Source of the DNA: Hydrogenovibrio sp. 3SP14C1
Lineage (GTDB): Bacteria; Pseudomonadota; Gammaproteobacteria; Thiomicrospirales; Thiomicrospiraceae
Length of the DNA stretch: 64,000 bases
Assembly: GCF_029625905.1 (NCBI RefSeq)
Contig: NZ_JARTLM010000012.1
Span: 25,765 to 89,764 of the forward strand
Direction: 5' to 3'
This document shows positions 63,931 through 64,000 of the stretch, one piece after another. The notes beneath the pieces were generated by a model that was not told where the DNA came from, made no database searches, and worked only from the letters and a program-made list of their open reading frames with translations. Position 1 is the first letter of the stretch; each line of letters begins with the position of its first letter. The position numbers and the translations under genes are program-made.

Positions 63931-64000
63931 ATATCCATAGATTCAACAAGCAAGTGCAACACCTAGGAATAGAAAAAGGTTAGCTAATGAGCTACCTTTT

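Overview
The window reads as a chromosomal segment of a moderately AT-rich gammaproteobacterium. The best fit, by recall of protein and gene-order similarity only, is the Thiomicrospira / Hydrogenovibrio / Thiomicrorhabdus group (Piscirickettsiaceae-like, often sulfur-oxidising). Housekeeping gene blocks are gammaproteobacterial (rimP-nusA-infB-rbfA-truB-rpsO-pnp, minCDE). No phage, insertion sequence, CRISPR array or plasmid replication gene was found. The genus is inference.

Layout. 1-6.1 kb: acetate module, with a 5'-truncated acs, a DUF485 protein, the acetate permease actP, a cNMP/CBS/DUF294 protein and a DnaQ-like exonuclease. 6.1-16.3 kb: the translation and RNA cluster rimP-nusA-infB-rbfA-truB, a methyltransferase, a cyclic-nucleotide-binding protein, rpsO and pnp, with leader structures upstream of rimP, rpsO and pnp. 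16.3-21 kb: a PreP-type M16C protease, a small lipoprotein and a convergent JmjC/cupin ribosomal-oxygenase-like gene. 21-26.5 kb: a YhiI/RbbA/YhhJ-like ABC exporter. 26.5-40 kb: single genes purB, nfsB, a GNAT-like gene, mntH, acnB, a diguanylate cyclase, sppA, uvrC and pgsA. 40.0-40.3 kb: tRNA-Gly, tRNA-Cys and tRNA-Leu. 40.3-45.4 kb: an apparently decayed exosortase gene and a 1468-residue PAS/GAF/GGDEF/EAL sensor. 45.4-61.9 kb: a complete assimilatory nitrate cluster, with NasT/NasS regulation, an ABC nitrate importer, electron-transfer flavoprotein, NirB, NirD, NasA, siroheme synthase CysG, a YbiB-like protein and the molybdenum-cofactor genes moeA and mobA. 62-63.9 kb: minC, minD and minE.

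How the genes work together. Nitrate is imported by the ABC transporter and reduced by NasA (molybdopterin; electrons probably from the NasC-like flavoprotein), then by NirBD (siroheme) to ammonium. CysG, MoeA and MobA provide the cofactors. NasS and NasT probably sense nitrate and release termination at a strong leader hairpin in front of the transporter gene.

The most unusual signal is a perfect palindrome, CCAGGCCTGG, present ten times exactly. Five more copies carry CAGGCCTGG and one further site carries AGGCCTGG. They lie inside genes in all three reading frames and inside intergenic hairpins. It resembles, in behaviour, DNA uptake sequences or the cyanobacterial HIP1 palindrome. A second candidate novelty is a consensus sigma-70 promoter followed about 70 bases later by an intrinsic terminator, upstream of rimP: either a small RNA or an attenuator.
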